NCBI GenBank assembly: GCA_002686265.1
Contig: NZBA01000012.1
Coordinates: 66,821 to 130,820, forward strand
Length of the DNA stretch: 64,000 nt
Source of the DNA: Planctomycetota bacterium
Lineage (GTDB): Bacteria; Planctomycetota; UBA1135; GCA-002686595
Reading direction: 5' to 3'
Shown here in pieces: positions 50,290 through 59,329 of this stretch (position 1 is the stretch's first letter; each line of letters starts with the position of its first letter). The notes under the pieces were generated by a model that worked only from the letters and a program-made list of their open reading frames with translations, searched no databases and was not told the origin of the DNA. Both the position numbers and the translations under genes were made by a program.

Positions 50290-52152
50290 TCAGCGGGCCT
50301 CGATCCGGTAGAGCCGGAAGAAGTCGTAGGGCGTGCCGTCGCTCTGGCGGATGTCGGGCGGGCTGCGGTAGAGCAGGCGGTAGCCCTCGACGCCCTCGAG
50401 AAGCTCGGCTTCCTGGCTGAGGAACACGCTCGCGGCGCTGCCCTCGGGCAGCGTGCGCGTCGCGATGGGGACCCCCGCCGCGTAGAGCGAGGCTCGCAGG
50501 ATCCCGAGGGTGAAGCGGTCGACCAACAGGTGCTCGATCTCCTCTGCGGTGAGCCACGCTGCCAGTTCGGCGGGCGTGTCGTGGAAGAACGAGGTCAGGA
50601 ACCGCTCGGCCCGGCGCCGGGCGGCGGCCGTTTCGTACTTGGGTTGCAGGTAGATCGGCCGCCGCGTGTGGGCCAGGATCGCGGTCGAGTTCATGAAGTC
50701 GCAGGCGACGGGCGCTCCGGCGGGCACGAGCTCCTCGACCGCGGCGACCATGCGCGCGATCTCCTCCTGGCGCCCGGGCGGCCGGTACCAGGGACTCTCG
50801 CGACCCCAGACGAGGGTGGCGAGGAGGACGAGCTGCAGGCCGAGGAGCCCGAGGGCCCGGGCCCGTCCACCGAGGGAGGCGAGGCCGGTGGACGCGACGA
50901 CGGGGAGCAGGAGGGCCGGCAGGATCTGCACCCGGCCGACGAACCAGGCGGCGGGGAGGCCGAGGAGCGCGTAGAGTGCGAGGACTGCCCCCAGGGTCGC
51001 CGGCGTGAATCGTGAGCCCGCGCCGCGGTCGCGGAGCAGGCCCGTGGCGCTCACGACAGCGACCAGGGAGGCGCCGAGGAGGGAGGCCAGACGGGGGGCG
51101 GAGAGCCCGTCGAACGGACCCTGCCAGAGGAGCCGCGCGTCGAAGGACAGGGCGGCGGGATCCGCGGGAAGACGGCCGAAGTGGACGAGCTTGGCCCACA
51201 GGACCTCGTGGACGTGGGCGTACTCCCCGCCGCCGGTGAGGGCGGCGGCGAGGGTGACGAGGGCGGCCACCGCGACGGCCGCGGACGCGGCGGCGCCCCT
51301 CGGGGTCGTCGGCCGCAGGCGGCACAGCCCCGCGGCGGCGGCCAGGCCGCAGAGCAGGGCGCTGGTCGGTCCGAGGAGCAGGGCGGGGGTGCGCGTCGCC
51401 GGGACCGCCAGGAGGATTGGAAGCGCCGCGAAGCTCCAGGCGGCGCCGGGCAGGGCGAAGGGGTTCCTGCCCGTGCGCAGGAAGACCCCGAACGCGGCCG
51501 CTGCGCCGACGGCGGTGAAGAAGCCCATGGCGTGCCAGGTCGCCAGGGCCGCGGCGAGAGCGAGCCCCGCGAGCGCGAACCGGCGCGGGTGGGGATTGCG
51601 CACGGCACGCGCCGCGGCCCACAGGGCGGCGGCGAAGAGAGGGAAGCTCAGGTCCTCGCGTACCAGGAGGAAGCCGACCGTGCGGTAGGCGGCGGGGGTC
51701 GCGGCCCACAGGGCCGCGGCGAACAGACCCCACGAGCGTGAGCCGGAGAGCTCCCGGCCGAGGCCGTAGGCGCCGACGGCCACGAGGGAGGCGCTGAGCG
51801 CCATCAGCCACAGGGCGCTCACGTGCAAGGGCGCCGTGCCCCCCAGGCGGTGCGCGAGGCCGTGGCCCCAGGCGACGAGGAACTCCTGGCCGACGGTGAA
51901 GGTCGCCGGCAGGTCGGTGTGCTCGGGAAAGGCGACGAGCGCGTCCGAGCGGAAGTCCGCGGGGGGGAGGCCGTTCGCCTCGACGATGCGCTCGGTGATG
52001 TAGTAGAGGAGCCCGGGATCGCTCTTCAGCATTCCCTCTGGCTGCTCCGCGTCGAAGTTGGGATCGGCGAGGGCGGTTCCCACGCGCAGCAGCGTGGAGA
52101 GCGCCACGATCGTGACCAGGGCGGCGAGGGTCGTCGCGCGGCTCAGTCGCAT
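50290..52152 (-). CDS. polytopic GT-C-like (STT3/ArnT-type) membrane protein
   Basis: A 620-residue integral membrane protein with about 12 hydrophobic segments. The N-terminal extracytoplasmic loop after helix 1 has acidic residues (ADPNFDAEQPEGMLKSDPGL, about 30-49), as in GT-C glycosyltransferases that use polyprenyl-linked sugars. Its C-terminal soluble part (about 430-620, PVACDFMNSTAILAHTRRPI) is periplasmic in such enzymes. Canonical STT3 WWDYG was not seen, so oligosaccharyltransferase activity is unproven. The ATG at 52152 gives a positive-inside first helix. Upstream is the divergent MJ1255-type glycosyltransferase gene, which fits a shared glycan pathway. A decayed copy lies at 46750-47220. 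Confidence 0.8.
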   Translation of the reverse strand: MRLSRATTLAALVTIVALSTLLRVGTALADPNFDAEQPEGMLKSDPGLLYYITERIVEANGLPPADFRSDALVAFPEHTDLPATFTVGQEFLVAWGHGLAHRLGGTAPLHVSALWLMALSASLVAVGAYGLGRELSGSRSWGLFAAALWAATPAAYRTVGFLLVREDLSFPLFAAALWAAARAVRNPHPRRFALAGLALAAALATWHAMGFFTAVGAAAAFGVFLRTGRNPFALPGAAWSFAALPILLAVPATRTPALLLGPTSALLCGLAAAAGLCRLRPTTPRGAAASAAVAVAALVTLAAALTGGGEYAHVHEVLWAKLVHFGRLPADPAALSFDARLLWQGPFDGLSAPRLASLLGASLVAVVSATGLLRDRGAGSRFTPATLGAVLALYALLGLPAAWFVGRVQILPALLLPVVASTGLASLGGRARALGLLGLQLVLLATLVWGRESPWYRPPGRQEEIARMVAAVEELVPAGAPVACDFMNSTAILAHTRRPIYLQPKYETAAARRRAERFLTSFFHDTPAELAAWLTAEEIEHLLVDRFTLGILRASLYAAGVPIATRTLPEGSAASVFLSQEAELLEGVEGYRLLYRSPPDIRQSDGTPYDFFRLYRIEAR

Positions 52153-52325
52153 GACCCGCGTCTTGCAAGCTCCGGATGACCCGGAAGGCAGGAGGTTCCC
52201 ATCGGGGCCGATTGCACACCCGGCGGGGCTCCGTCGCCAGCCTCGGCCGCTGGATCCGCGTGCTCCCGCCCGCTGCGCGGGCCTCCCATTCCGCGCTCCT
52301 GTCGCGGAACCTATGCTCGGAGCCC

Positions 52326-53399
52326 ATGGTGCGCATCGTCTACGGAGTCTCCGGCGAGGGCGCGGGGCACGCCTCACGCGCCCGCGCGGTGCTGACCCAC
52401 CTCGAGGAGCGCGGCCACCGCGTGAAGGTGGTCAGCTACGACCGAGGCTGTGAGCTGCTGCGCGAGGACTTCGACGTCTTCGAGACCGAGGGCCTGCACC
52501 TCGCGAGCGTCGAGAACAAGGTCTCGGTCGTGCGGACCTTCACCGACAACCTCTGCCGTCTCACCGGGGGCGTCGCGCGCCTGCGCGGCCTGAGGCAGAC
52601 GTGCTTCCGCGAGTTCGAGCCCGAGTGCGTGATCACCGACTTCGAACCGATGACCGCGCACCTCGCGAACCACCACGGCCTGCCGCTGCTCACGATCGAC
52701 AACCAGCACAGGATGCGCTACATGGCCTACCCCAGGGTGCCGCGTCTGGCGGCCGACGCCCTGGTGACCGAGGCTGTCATCCGCGCGATCGTACCGCGTC
52801 CGGACTACTCCCTGGTGACGACTTTCTACCGCGGGGAAGTCGAGAATGAGCGCACGATGCTCGTCCCGCCGGTACTGCGCAGCGAGGTCCGCGACGTCCG
52901 ACCCGAGCGCGGGGAGCACGTGCTCGTGTACTTCACCCACAGCTTCGATCGCTTCCACGAGCACCTGCTCGCCTGCAGCCGCGAGCGTTTCATCGTCTAC
53001 GGCGCCCGGCGCGAGGGCGCTGAAGCCAACTTGCAATTCAAGACTCCCAGCCAGAGCGGATTCCTGGAGGACTTCGCCGGTGCGCGGGCCGTCGTGGCGA
53101 CGGCGGGCTTCTCCCTCATCACCGAGGCCTTGCACCTCGGCAAGCCCTACCTCGCCCTGCCGATGCGCGGGCAGTTCGAGCAGGAGCTGAACGCCGTGAT
53201 GTTGGAAACGATTGGCTGTGGGGCCAACGGGCGCGAGGCGCGCCGCGAGTCGCTGGGCGACTTTCTCTACCGTCTGCCCGATTACGAGCGGGCCTTGGTC
53301 GACTACCCTCGTGATGAGGGGAACCGCGAGCTCTTCGAGCGCTTGGACGAGCTGTTGGCGGACGACTGCCGGGAGGCGCGGGCACTGCACCGCGGCTGA
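52326..53399 (+). CDS. MJ1255/VC2487-type glycosyltransferase (GT-B fold)
   Basis: A 357-residue cytosolic glycosyltransferase-like protein. It starts VRIVYGVSGEGAGHASRARA (residues 2-21), the donor-loop sequence of the MJ1255 family. Later motifs are CVITDFEPMTAHLANHHGLP, TIDNQHRMRYM and the C-terminal ATAGFSLITEALHLGKPYLA (about 260-279), resembling the UDP-sugar site of MurG-like GT28 enzymes, with PMRGQFEQELNA following. The ATG at 52326 follows a divergent promoter region shared with the GT-C-like gene. It probably adds a sugar to a lipid or protein acceptor; acceptor unknown. Confidence 0.85.
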   Translation: MVRIVYGVSGEGAGHASRARAVLTHLEERGHRVKVVSYDRGCELLREDFDVFETEGLHLASVENKVSVVRTFTDNLCRLTGGVARLRGLRQTCFREFEPECVITDFEPMTAHLANHHGLPLLTIDNQHRMRYMAYPRVPRLAADALVTEAVIRAIVPRPDYSLVTTFYRGEVENERTMLVPPVLRSEVRDVRPERGEHVLVYFTHSFDRFHEHLLACSRERFIVYGARREGAEANLQFKTPSQSGFLEDFAGARAVVATAGFSLITEALHLGKPYLALPMRGQFEQELNAVMLETIGCGANGREARRESLGDFLYRLPDYERALVDYPRDEGNRELFERLDELLADDCREARALHRG

Positions 53400-53449
53400 G
53401 GGATGCCGCTCGCTCGACCGCGGGCGGAGGGCGAAGTAGGCTAGCTCTC

Positions 53450-55021
53450 ATGCTGTCCGTCCCCCGCAGGCCGACCTCCGCCGTCGGCTGTCGCAGTGCC
53501 GTCATCGCCCTCGTCCTCTCCCTGTGGGCGACGGAGCCCGCCTTCGGCGCGCCGGACGAACCCCTGCACGTGATCGTCCTGCACACCAACGATGTTCACG
53601 GCCAGGTCCAGCCGCGCCCGGCTCTGTGGCTATCCGAGGACGACCCGCCCCTCGTGGGCGGCTTGCGGCGTCTGGCGAGCACCGTGCGCCGCGTGCGCGC
53701 CGAGGGCGAGCGGACGGGAGCGGGCGTCCTGGTCGTCGATGCCGGCGACTGGTTTCAGGGCACCCCCGAGGGCCTCGTCGATCACGGTCGGGCCTTCGTG
53801 CGCGTCCTCTTGGCGGTCGGCTACGACGCTTTGTGCGTGGGCAATCACGAGTTCGATCACGGCCTGCCGCACCTGGTGAACCTGCTGGCCGACTTCCGGG
53901 TGCCGGCGGTGTGCGCCAACCTCTACGAGCCTGGAGCGGGCCGCGTCGCGTGGGTCGAGCCCTGGAAGGTGTGCGAGATCGCCGGAGTGCGCGTGGGGCT
54001 CGTCGGTCTCCTGACGCCGGGGACGCCGCACATCACCCACGCGGACGCGGGGAGTTTGCACTTCGCGGATCCGATCGCCCAGCTCGCGCGCGCTCGGGCC
54101 GCGCTCGCCGGCGAGGTGGACTGGGTCCTGCCCCTGACCCACGTGGGAGTGGACGCCGACGTCGAGCTCGCCCGCGCCTTCCCGGATCTGCCGCTGATCG
54201 TGGGCGGGCACTCGCACACCTTCCTGCGCGAGGGGCGGCGCGAGGGCGAGACCCTGATCGTGCAAGTCGGCTCGAAGGCCAGCGCGATGGGACGTGTCGA
54301 CCTGTGGTTCGACGCCGAGACCAAGCGGCTGCTCAAGCTCGAGTACGAGGTGATCAGCCTGCTCGGCGAGTCGCCCGAGGAGTTCCGCAACGAGCGCGTG
54401 GACGAGATGTGTGAGCACCTCGTCTCCTTCAGCGAGGAGCGGATGGCCGTCGTCGTGGGGGAGCTACTCGGGCCCTTGCGTCGCACGCGCGACCGCTTCC
54501 GCTCGTCGGCGGCGGGCAACCTCGTGACCGACGCCATGCGCGCCGCCGTGCCCGCGGACGTTGCGATCCAGAATCGCGGCGGGATCCGCTGTGACTGGGA
54601 GGCGGGTCCGATCACGCGCCGCGACCTGTTCGAGCTCCTGCCTTTCGGCAATCACCTCGTGCGCCTCGAGGTGACGGGGGGGACGATCGAAGCGTGCGTG
54701 CGCGCCGCGGTCGAGGGCACGGCCCACAGCGGCCTGGAGTTCAGCGGGATGGTCGTCGAGGTGAGCGTCGACGCGGAGGGCGCCGGACGTCTGACGGGCA
54801 TTCGAATCGGGGGCGAGCCTGTCGAGAGAGAACGTGTCTACGCGCTGGTGACCAACAGCTTCCTCGCGGACGGCGGGGACAACTACCTGAGTCTGAAGGA
54901 CTCCCCGGCGCGTAGCGACGATCCGCGCATGCTGCGCGAGATGCTCGAGGAGTACCTGCGCTCCCACGAGAAGCTCGTTCCGTCGGATGACCGACGCTAC
55001 CGGAAGTCGGAGGGGCGCTGA
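53450..55021 (+). CDS. exported 5'-nucleotidase/UshA-type metallophosphoesterase
   Basis: A 523-residue periplasmic nucleotidase. A signal peptide (about 12-34) is followed by the metallophosphoesterase motifs VLHTNDVHGQ (about 43-52), VVDAGDWFQGTP (about 98), VGNHEFDHG (about 130), LPLTHVGVD (about 227) and VGGHSHTFL (about 253). The C-terminal nucleotidase domain has SSAAGNLVTDAMRAAV (about 350), NRGGIRCDWEAGP (about 378) and DLFELLPFGNHLV, as in UshA. It would hydrolyse extracellular nucleotides for phosphate or nucleoside salvage. Length is slightly shorter than E. coli UshA (about 550). Its TGA overlaps the next ATG by one base. Confidence 0.93.
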   Translation: MLSVPRRPTSAVGCRSAVIALVLSLWATEPAFGAPDEPLHVIVLHTNDVHGQVQPRPALWLSEDDPPLVGGLRRLASTVRRVRAEGERTGAGVLVVDAGDWFQGTPEGLVDHGRAFVRVLLAVGYDALCVGNHEFDHGLPHLVNLLADFRVPAVCANLYEPGAGRVAWVEPWKVCEIAGVRVGLVGLLTPGTPHITHADAGSLHFADPIAQLARARAALAGEVDWVLPLTHVGVDADVELARAFPDLPLIVGGHSHTFLREGRREGETLIVQVGSKASAMGRVDLWFDAETKRLLKLEYEVISLLGESPEEFRNERVDEMCEHLVSFSEERMAVVVGELLGPLRRTRDRFRSSAAGNLVTDAMRAAVPADVAIQNRGGIRCDWEAGPITRRDLFELLPFGNHLVRLEVTGGTIEACVRAAVEGTAHSGLEFSGMVVEVSVDAEGAGRLTGIRIGGEPVERERVYALVTNSFLADGGDNYLSLKDSPARSDDPRMLREMLEEYLRSHEKLVPSDDRRYRKSEGR

Positions 55022-56499
55022 TGCCCTTCGGGCTCGCGCTTCTGGTCTGGGCGTCGCTGCTCTGCGGCGTGGCGGACGACCTGGATGCACTGGAGAAGGG
55101 CCTGCGTTCGGAGAACGCCCGCGAGCGGCAGGAAGCCGTGCGCGGGCTTGCGGAGGAGGGTAGCTCGGAGGCCTGGGAGCTCGTGTTGGAGACCCTGACG
55201 GACCCCGAGCCGCGGGTGGCGGACGAGGCGCAGATCCGCCTCGAGGGGATCCGCGAGCGGCGCGACCTCGAGGAGCTGTTCGGTAAGCGCGGCCTGAAGG
55301 CCCGCAAGGGCATCGCTGCCGAGCGCGCGGCCGAGGCCATCGGGCGTATCCCGCTGAAGTTCGAGGAGCAGCGGCTCGGGCGTCTGCTCGGTCACCGCGA
55401 CCCGGCGGTGCGCGCCGCGTTCCTGTGGAGTCTCGAGCGCCTGGCCGAGGCCGGGCGGATCGAGTTCGAGGGGGAAGGGGACCTCGGAAAGGCGCTCGCG
55501 AAGCTCTGTTCGAAGGACAAGGATCCTCATGTGCGGGCCTGCGCCCTGACCGCCCTCGCGGCCATCTCGGGACCCAAGGCGGGGACGGTTGCTCCTCGGT
55601 TGTTGTTGGACGACGACGCGGCCGTGCGTTGCGCTGTGGCCTCGATCTGGACGTACGTCCCCACCGAGGCGGTCAACGGCGATGTCCTGGGCCTCCTGGC
55701 CCTCGACCCCTCCGCGGCGGTGCGTCTGCAGGTCGCGGAGGAGTACGGGCGGATGGCCTCCTCCAGGGGTGCGCGCGGTCTGGCGCGGATGCTCGAGCGC
55801 GAGGAGCAGCTGCGCGTCTCTTGGCGGATCGTCGAGCACCTGCAGGGCCTCTCGGGCTTGAAGTACGGTCTGGACGGTCGGCCATGGCGCGATTGGGCGG
55901 CGAGTCTCGAGGGAGACTGGGAGCCGGCGGAGGAGGGGGAGGAGCGGACCTACGAGGACATGACGAGTGCCTTCGCCGGGATGCAGGTGCTCTCGGGGCG
56001 CCTTGCCGTGCTGATCGACATGTCGGGTTCGATGTGGGAGGAGGTGGACGGCGGTCGAACGCGCAAGCAGGCGGCGGATGCCGAGGTGCGCCGTCTGCTC
56101 GAATCCTTGCCGGGGGAGACGCTCTTCAACTTGATTCCCTACAGCGCCACGCCCAAGCCCTGGGAGGACGAGCTCGTCCTCGCTTCGCCGCGCAACGTGA
56201 AGAAGGCCGTCGAGGCTTTCGAGGGCAGTACTCTGCGCGGGACGGGGAACTTCTGGGACGCCTACTGGAAGGCGCTGGAGGACCCGCTGGTGGATACGGT
56301 CATGGTGCTCACCGACGGCGCGCCCACCGGCGGAGAACGCTGGAACTTGTCATTGATGAAGTCGCTCCTCCCGCAGCGCAATCGCTACCGCAAGGTCGTT
56401 CTCGATGCGATCCTGTTCGATTCGAACGGATTCCTGGAGAGCCAGTGGACCCAGATGTGCGCGGCGACCGGTGGCCGCTGCAGCACCGTCGATCTATGA
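55021..56499 (+). CDS. exported HEAT-repeat and VWA-domain protein
   Basis: A 492-residue protein with an N-terminal signal peptide (LALLVWASLLCGVADDL, about 5-21). HEAT-like repeats span about 25-285, for example DPHVRACALTALAAISGPKA. A von Willebrand factor A domain covers about 330-490. The MIDAS motif is DMSGSMW (about 337-343). The later VMVLTDGAPTGGERW provides the conserved Asp-Gly metal contact (about 430). Such proteins act as adhesive or scaffold modules in the periplasm. Overlap with the nucleotidase gene as TGATG suggests translational coupling, although no functional link is evident. Confidence 0.88.
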   Translation: MPFGLALLVWASLLCGVADDLDALEKGLRSENARERQEAVRGLAEEGSSEAWELVLETLTDPEPRVADEAQIRLEGIRERRDLEELFGKRGLKARKGIAAERAAEAIGRIPLKFEEQRLGRLLGHRDPAVRAAFLWSLERLAEAGRIEFEGEGDLGKALAKLCSKDKDPHVRACALTALAAISGPKAGTVAPRLLLDDDAAVRCAVASIWTYVPTEAVNGDVLGLLALDPSAAVRLQVAEEYGRMASSRGARGLARMLEREEQLRVSWRIVEHLQGLSGLKYGLDGRPWRDWAASLEGDWEPAEEGEERTYEDMTSAFAGMQVLSGRLAVLIDMSGSMWEEVDGGRTRKQAADAEVRRLLESLPGETLFNLIPYSATPKPWEDELVLASPRNVKKAVEAFEGSTLRGTGNFWDAYWKALEDPLVDTVMVLTDGAPTGGERWNLSLMKSLLPQRNRYRKVVLDAILFDSNGFLESQWTQMCAATGGRCSTVDL

Positions 56500-56634
56500 C
56501 CCGACGCGCGACGCGCGCGAGAGCGGGGTGCGCGAGGTCGCAGCGGCGCCCCCATCACTCATGAAGGCACGAATCGGATTCAGCGAACAACGCGGCGCGA
56601 GGCACTCCATCGGCACGGGGAGCGGGGATTAGTC

Positions 56635-57669
56635 GTGCAGGCCGTTCGGATCGCGCACCACGGGGGCCCCGACGTCCTCGAACTCGTCGACTTGCCGATC
56701 CCCGAGCCGGGTCCGGGGGAGGTGTTGGCGCGGGTGATCGCGGCCTCGATCAACCACCTCGACCTGTGGGTGCGGCGCGGGATTCCAGGCGCGGCGTTCC
56801 CCCTGCCGTTGATCCCCGGCTGCGATGGGACGGGCGAGATCGCGGCCGTGGGGGAGGGCGTCAGGGGTGTCCGAGTCGGTCAGCCCGTAGTCTTGCTCCC
56901 CGGTTTCTCCTCGGGTGAGTCGCCGTTCGATCTGGTCGGGGACGATCACCTCTCCGACGACTACCACGTTCGCGGGGAGCATGGCGACGGCTACGACTGC
57001 GAGTTCGTGGTGCTCGAGGAGCGCTTCGTCGTGCCCCTGCCCGATGGCGTCGATCCGGTGCAGGCGGCCGCCGTGCCTCTGGTCTTCGTCACCGCTTGGG
57101 GGATGCTGATCACGCGCGCGGCGCTCGAGGCTGGCGAGCGCGTGCTGGTGCTGGCGGGCTCGAGCGGGGTTGGAGCGGCGGCGATCCAGATCGCCCGTGA
57201 CCTGGGAGCGCGCGTGGTCACGACCGCCGGCAGCGACTCCAAGCGCGCGCGCGCCCATGACTTGGGCGCCGAGGAGGTCTTCGATCACTACGACCCCGAT
57301 TGGTCCAAACAGGTCAAGGCCTGGAGCGGGGGGCGTGGCGTGGATGTGGTCGTCGAGCACGTCGGTCCGGCGACCTGGGACGCCTCCATGCGCTGTTTGG
57401 CGCGGCGCGGCCGTCTGGTGACCTGCGGCGGGACGACCGGTCCGAAGGTCTCGCTACTTCTCCCGCACCTGTTCATGAAGAACATCGCCGTGCACGGCTC
57501 CACGATGGGGCCGCGCTCGGCTTTCCCGGCCATCTTCGAGAAGGTCGCTGCCGGGGACTTCCTCCCGGGCGTCGACCGCGTCCTGCCTCTCTCGCAGGTT
57601 GTCGCGGCTCACCGCGCCTTGGAGGCCGGAGAGGTCAACGGCAAGGTCGTCCTGACCCCCGATCCCTGA
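56635..57669 (+). CDS. MDR-superfamily zinc-type alcohol dehydrogenase/quinone oxidoreductase
   Basis: A 344-residue NAD(P)H oxidoreductase. The N-terminal catalytic domain has LPLIPGCDGTGEIAAVGEGV (about 60-79) and a loop rich in Asp/Gly (DDHLSDDYHVRGEHGDG). The Rossmann motif is VLVLAGSSGVGAAAIQIARDLGA (about 167-189), with SGVGAAA as the cofactor loop. VDVVVEHVGPATWD and VTCGGTTGP follow. The catalytic-zinc Cys of classical alcohol dehydrogenases is not present at the usual site (SINHLDLWV has His/Asp instead), as in crotonase-linked quinone-reductase-like relatives. It begins at GTG 56635. The neighbouring 3-hydroxyacyl-CoA dehydrogenase suggests acyl-CoA metabolism. Confidence 0.88.
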   Translation: MQAVRIAHHGGPDVLELVDLPIPEPGPGEVLARVIAASINHLDLWVRRGIPGAAFPLPLIPGCDGTGEIAAVGEGVRGVRVGQPVVLLPGFSSGESPFDLVGDDHLSDDYHVRGEHGDGYDCEFVVLEERFVVPLPDGVDPVQAAAVPLVFVTAWGMLITRAALEAGERVLVLAGSSGVGAAAIQIARDLGARVVTTAGSDSKRARAHDLGAEEVFDHYDPDWSKQVKAWSGGRGVDVVVEHVGPATWDASMRCLARRGRLVTCGGTTGPKVSLLLPHLFMKNIAVHGSTMGPRSAFPAIFEKVAAGDFLPGVDRVLPLSQVVAAHRALEAGEVNGKVVLTPDP

Positions 57670-57694
57670 GATCCGTCGGGTAGGATTTGCCGCC

Positions 57695-58552
57695 ATGGAG
57701 GCATCGAGGATCGAGGTGGCGGCGGTGATCGGGGCCGGCACCATGGGGCACGGGGTGGCCCAGGTGTTGGCGATGTGTGGCATTGGGGCGCGGCTGTTCG
57801 ACGTGGACGCCACGGCCGTCGAGCGCGGGTTGGCAAGGGTCCGCGCCAACCTCGACAAGGGCGTCGAGCGCGGCAAGGTCGAGGCGTCGGCGCGCGACGA
57901 GACCATCGGACGGCTCGCCGGTCGGGCCGACCTCGCCGAAGCGGTAGAGGGCGTGCAGTTGGTGGTCGAGGCTGTCCCGGAGCGGATCGACCTGAAGCGA
58001 ACGATCTTCGCCGATCTCGGTGAGCGGCTCGGCCCCGAGGTGCTCCTGGCGACCAACACTTCGTCTCTCTCGGTGGGCGCGATCGCCGAGGCGGCGCGCC
58101 ACCCTGAGCGCGTGGTGGGGATGCACTTCTTCAACCCGGTTCACATCATGAAGCTGGTCGAGGTCGTCGAGGGGCCTGCGAGCGGTGAGGAGGCGGTCAC
58201 GACGGCGCTCGAGCTCGCGACGCGCATGGGCAAGGAGCCGATCCGGGTCACTGACAGCCCGGGCTTCGCCTCTTCCCGTCTGGGCTTGGTGATCGGCCTG
58301 GAGGCCGTGCGCATGCTCGAGAGCGGCGTGGGATCGGCGGAGGACATCGACAAGGCCATGACGCTCGGGTACGGGTTCCCGATGGGCCCGCTGCGCCTGA
58401 CCGATTTGGTAGGCCTCGACGTGCGCCTGTCGATCGCGGAGTACCTTGCGGGGGAGCTCGGAGAGCGCTTTGCGCCTCCCGCCTTGTTGCGTGAGATGGT
58501 CGCGCGGGGTGATCTGGGCAGGAAGACGGGCCGGGGTTTCTACGAGTGGTAG
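57695..58552 (+). CDS. 3-hydroxyacyl-CoA / 3-hydroxybutyryl-CoA dehydrogenase
   Basis: A 285-residue NAD-dependent enzyme oxidising L-3-hydroxyacyl-CoA. The N-terminal AAVIGAGTMGHGVAQVLAMC (about 9-28) is the NAD-binding motif. EAVPERIDLK, NTSSLSVGAIA and GMHFFNPVHIMKLVEVV (with the conserved His-Asn pair, about 142-155) define the catalytic half. The C-terminal domain has DSPGFASSRLGLVIGLEAVR, GYGFPMGPLRLTDLVGLD, and ends RKTGRGFYEW. Length and motifs are those of the single-domain FadB/Hbd-type dehydrogenases. The gene follows the MDR oxidoreductase by 25 bases. Confidence 0.95.
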   Translation: MEASRIEVAAVIGAGTMGHGVAQVLAMCGIGARLFDVDATAVERGLARVRANLDKGVERGKVEASARDETIGRLAGRADLAEAVEGVQLVVEAVPERIDLKRTIFADLGERLGPEVLLATNTSSLSVGAIAEAARHPERVVGMHFFNPVHIMKLVEVVEGPASGEEAVTTALELATRMGKEPIRVTDSPGFASSRLGLVIGLEAVRMLESGVGSAEDIDKAMTLGYGFPMGPLRLTDLVGLDVRLSIAEYLAGELGERFAPPALLREMVARGDLGRKTGRGFYEW

Positions 58553-58652
58553 AGAATCGCCGGATCCGACGAAGCGGGCGCGGGCGCGGGCGTAGGATCC
58601 CAGAGCGCGCGGGCCCCAGACGCGCCTATTCGCCCCGCTGAGAGGAGGAGAC

Positions 58653-59324
58653 ATGTCCGCATTTGACGAGGAATCCGCAGGCTTCGACGACCAGCCCGTG
58701 GCGCCGCCCACCAAGCGCGCCTTCCCGCTCTGGCTGTTGTTCTGTGGTGGCGGGTGCTTGCTGGCGGTCCTTGCCACCCTGGTGGTGGGCGGTCTGCTCA
58801 TCAATCAGTTCAAGGGCTTCAACGATCCCGACGTGCAGTGGGCGCGGATCGAGGAGCACCTCCCTTTCGACCAGCGGCCCGAGGAGCTCGAACTGCTCTT
58901 TGGCGGTGGGATGATGGGCATCGAGATGATCACGTTCAATGACTCCCGGGGCTACGCGATGGTCTTTCAGTCCTTCGACATCTCCGAGGCGGGCGAGGCG
59001 CGTGACCAGCTGTTCGATCCCGAGTTCACCGGCAGCGTCGTCGGCTTCGGCGGCCGCAAGGACTTGCAGGAGGGGACGATCGAGATCCAGGGCCGCCAGT
59101 TGGACGTACTGCGTTTCTACCAGTTCGAGGACGAGGAGGGCAGCGAGGAAGGCGGTGAGACGCCGGCCCGGGCGGGTGTCTCGGCTTTGATCGACCTGAC
59201 CGCCGAGGGCGAACCCGGTCTGTTCGTGGTGCAGATCGTGCGTGCGACCCATGACTCCGACCCGGTTCCCGACGAGTACATCCGCGATTTCCTCGCGCCC
59301 TTCCACGTGGGCCCGGATCGCTGA
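58653..59324 (+). CDS. single-pass membrane protein of unknown function
   Basis: A 223-residue protein with a polar, acidic N-terminus, one hydrophobic helix (about 25-50, WLLFCGGGCLLAVLATLVVG) and a soluble C-terminal domain predicted outside. The domain is a mix of beta and alpha segments (MMGIEMITFNDSRGYAMVFQ, then FYQFEDEEGS). AGGAGGAGAC upstream of the ATG is a very good ribosome binding site. No family was recognised. It precedes a smaller membrane protein gene by five bases and may form a pair with it. Confidence 0.75.
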   Translation: MSAFDEESAGFDDQPVAPPTKRAFPLWLLFCGGGCLLAVLATLVVGGLLINQFKGFNDPDVQWARIEEHLPFDQRPEELELLFGGGMMGIEMITFNDSRGYAMVFQSFDISEAGEARDQLFDPEFTGSVVGFGGRKDLQEGTIEIQGRQLDVLRFYQFEDEEGSEEGGETPARAGVSALIDLTAEGEPGLFVVQIVRATHDSDPVPDEYIRDFLAPFHVGPDR

Positions 59325-59329
59325 GTGCC

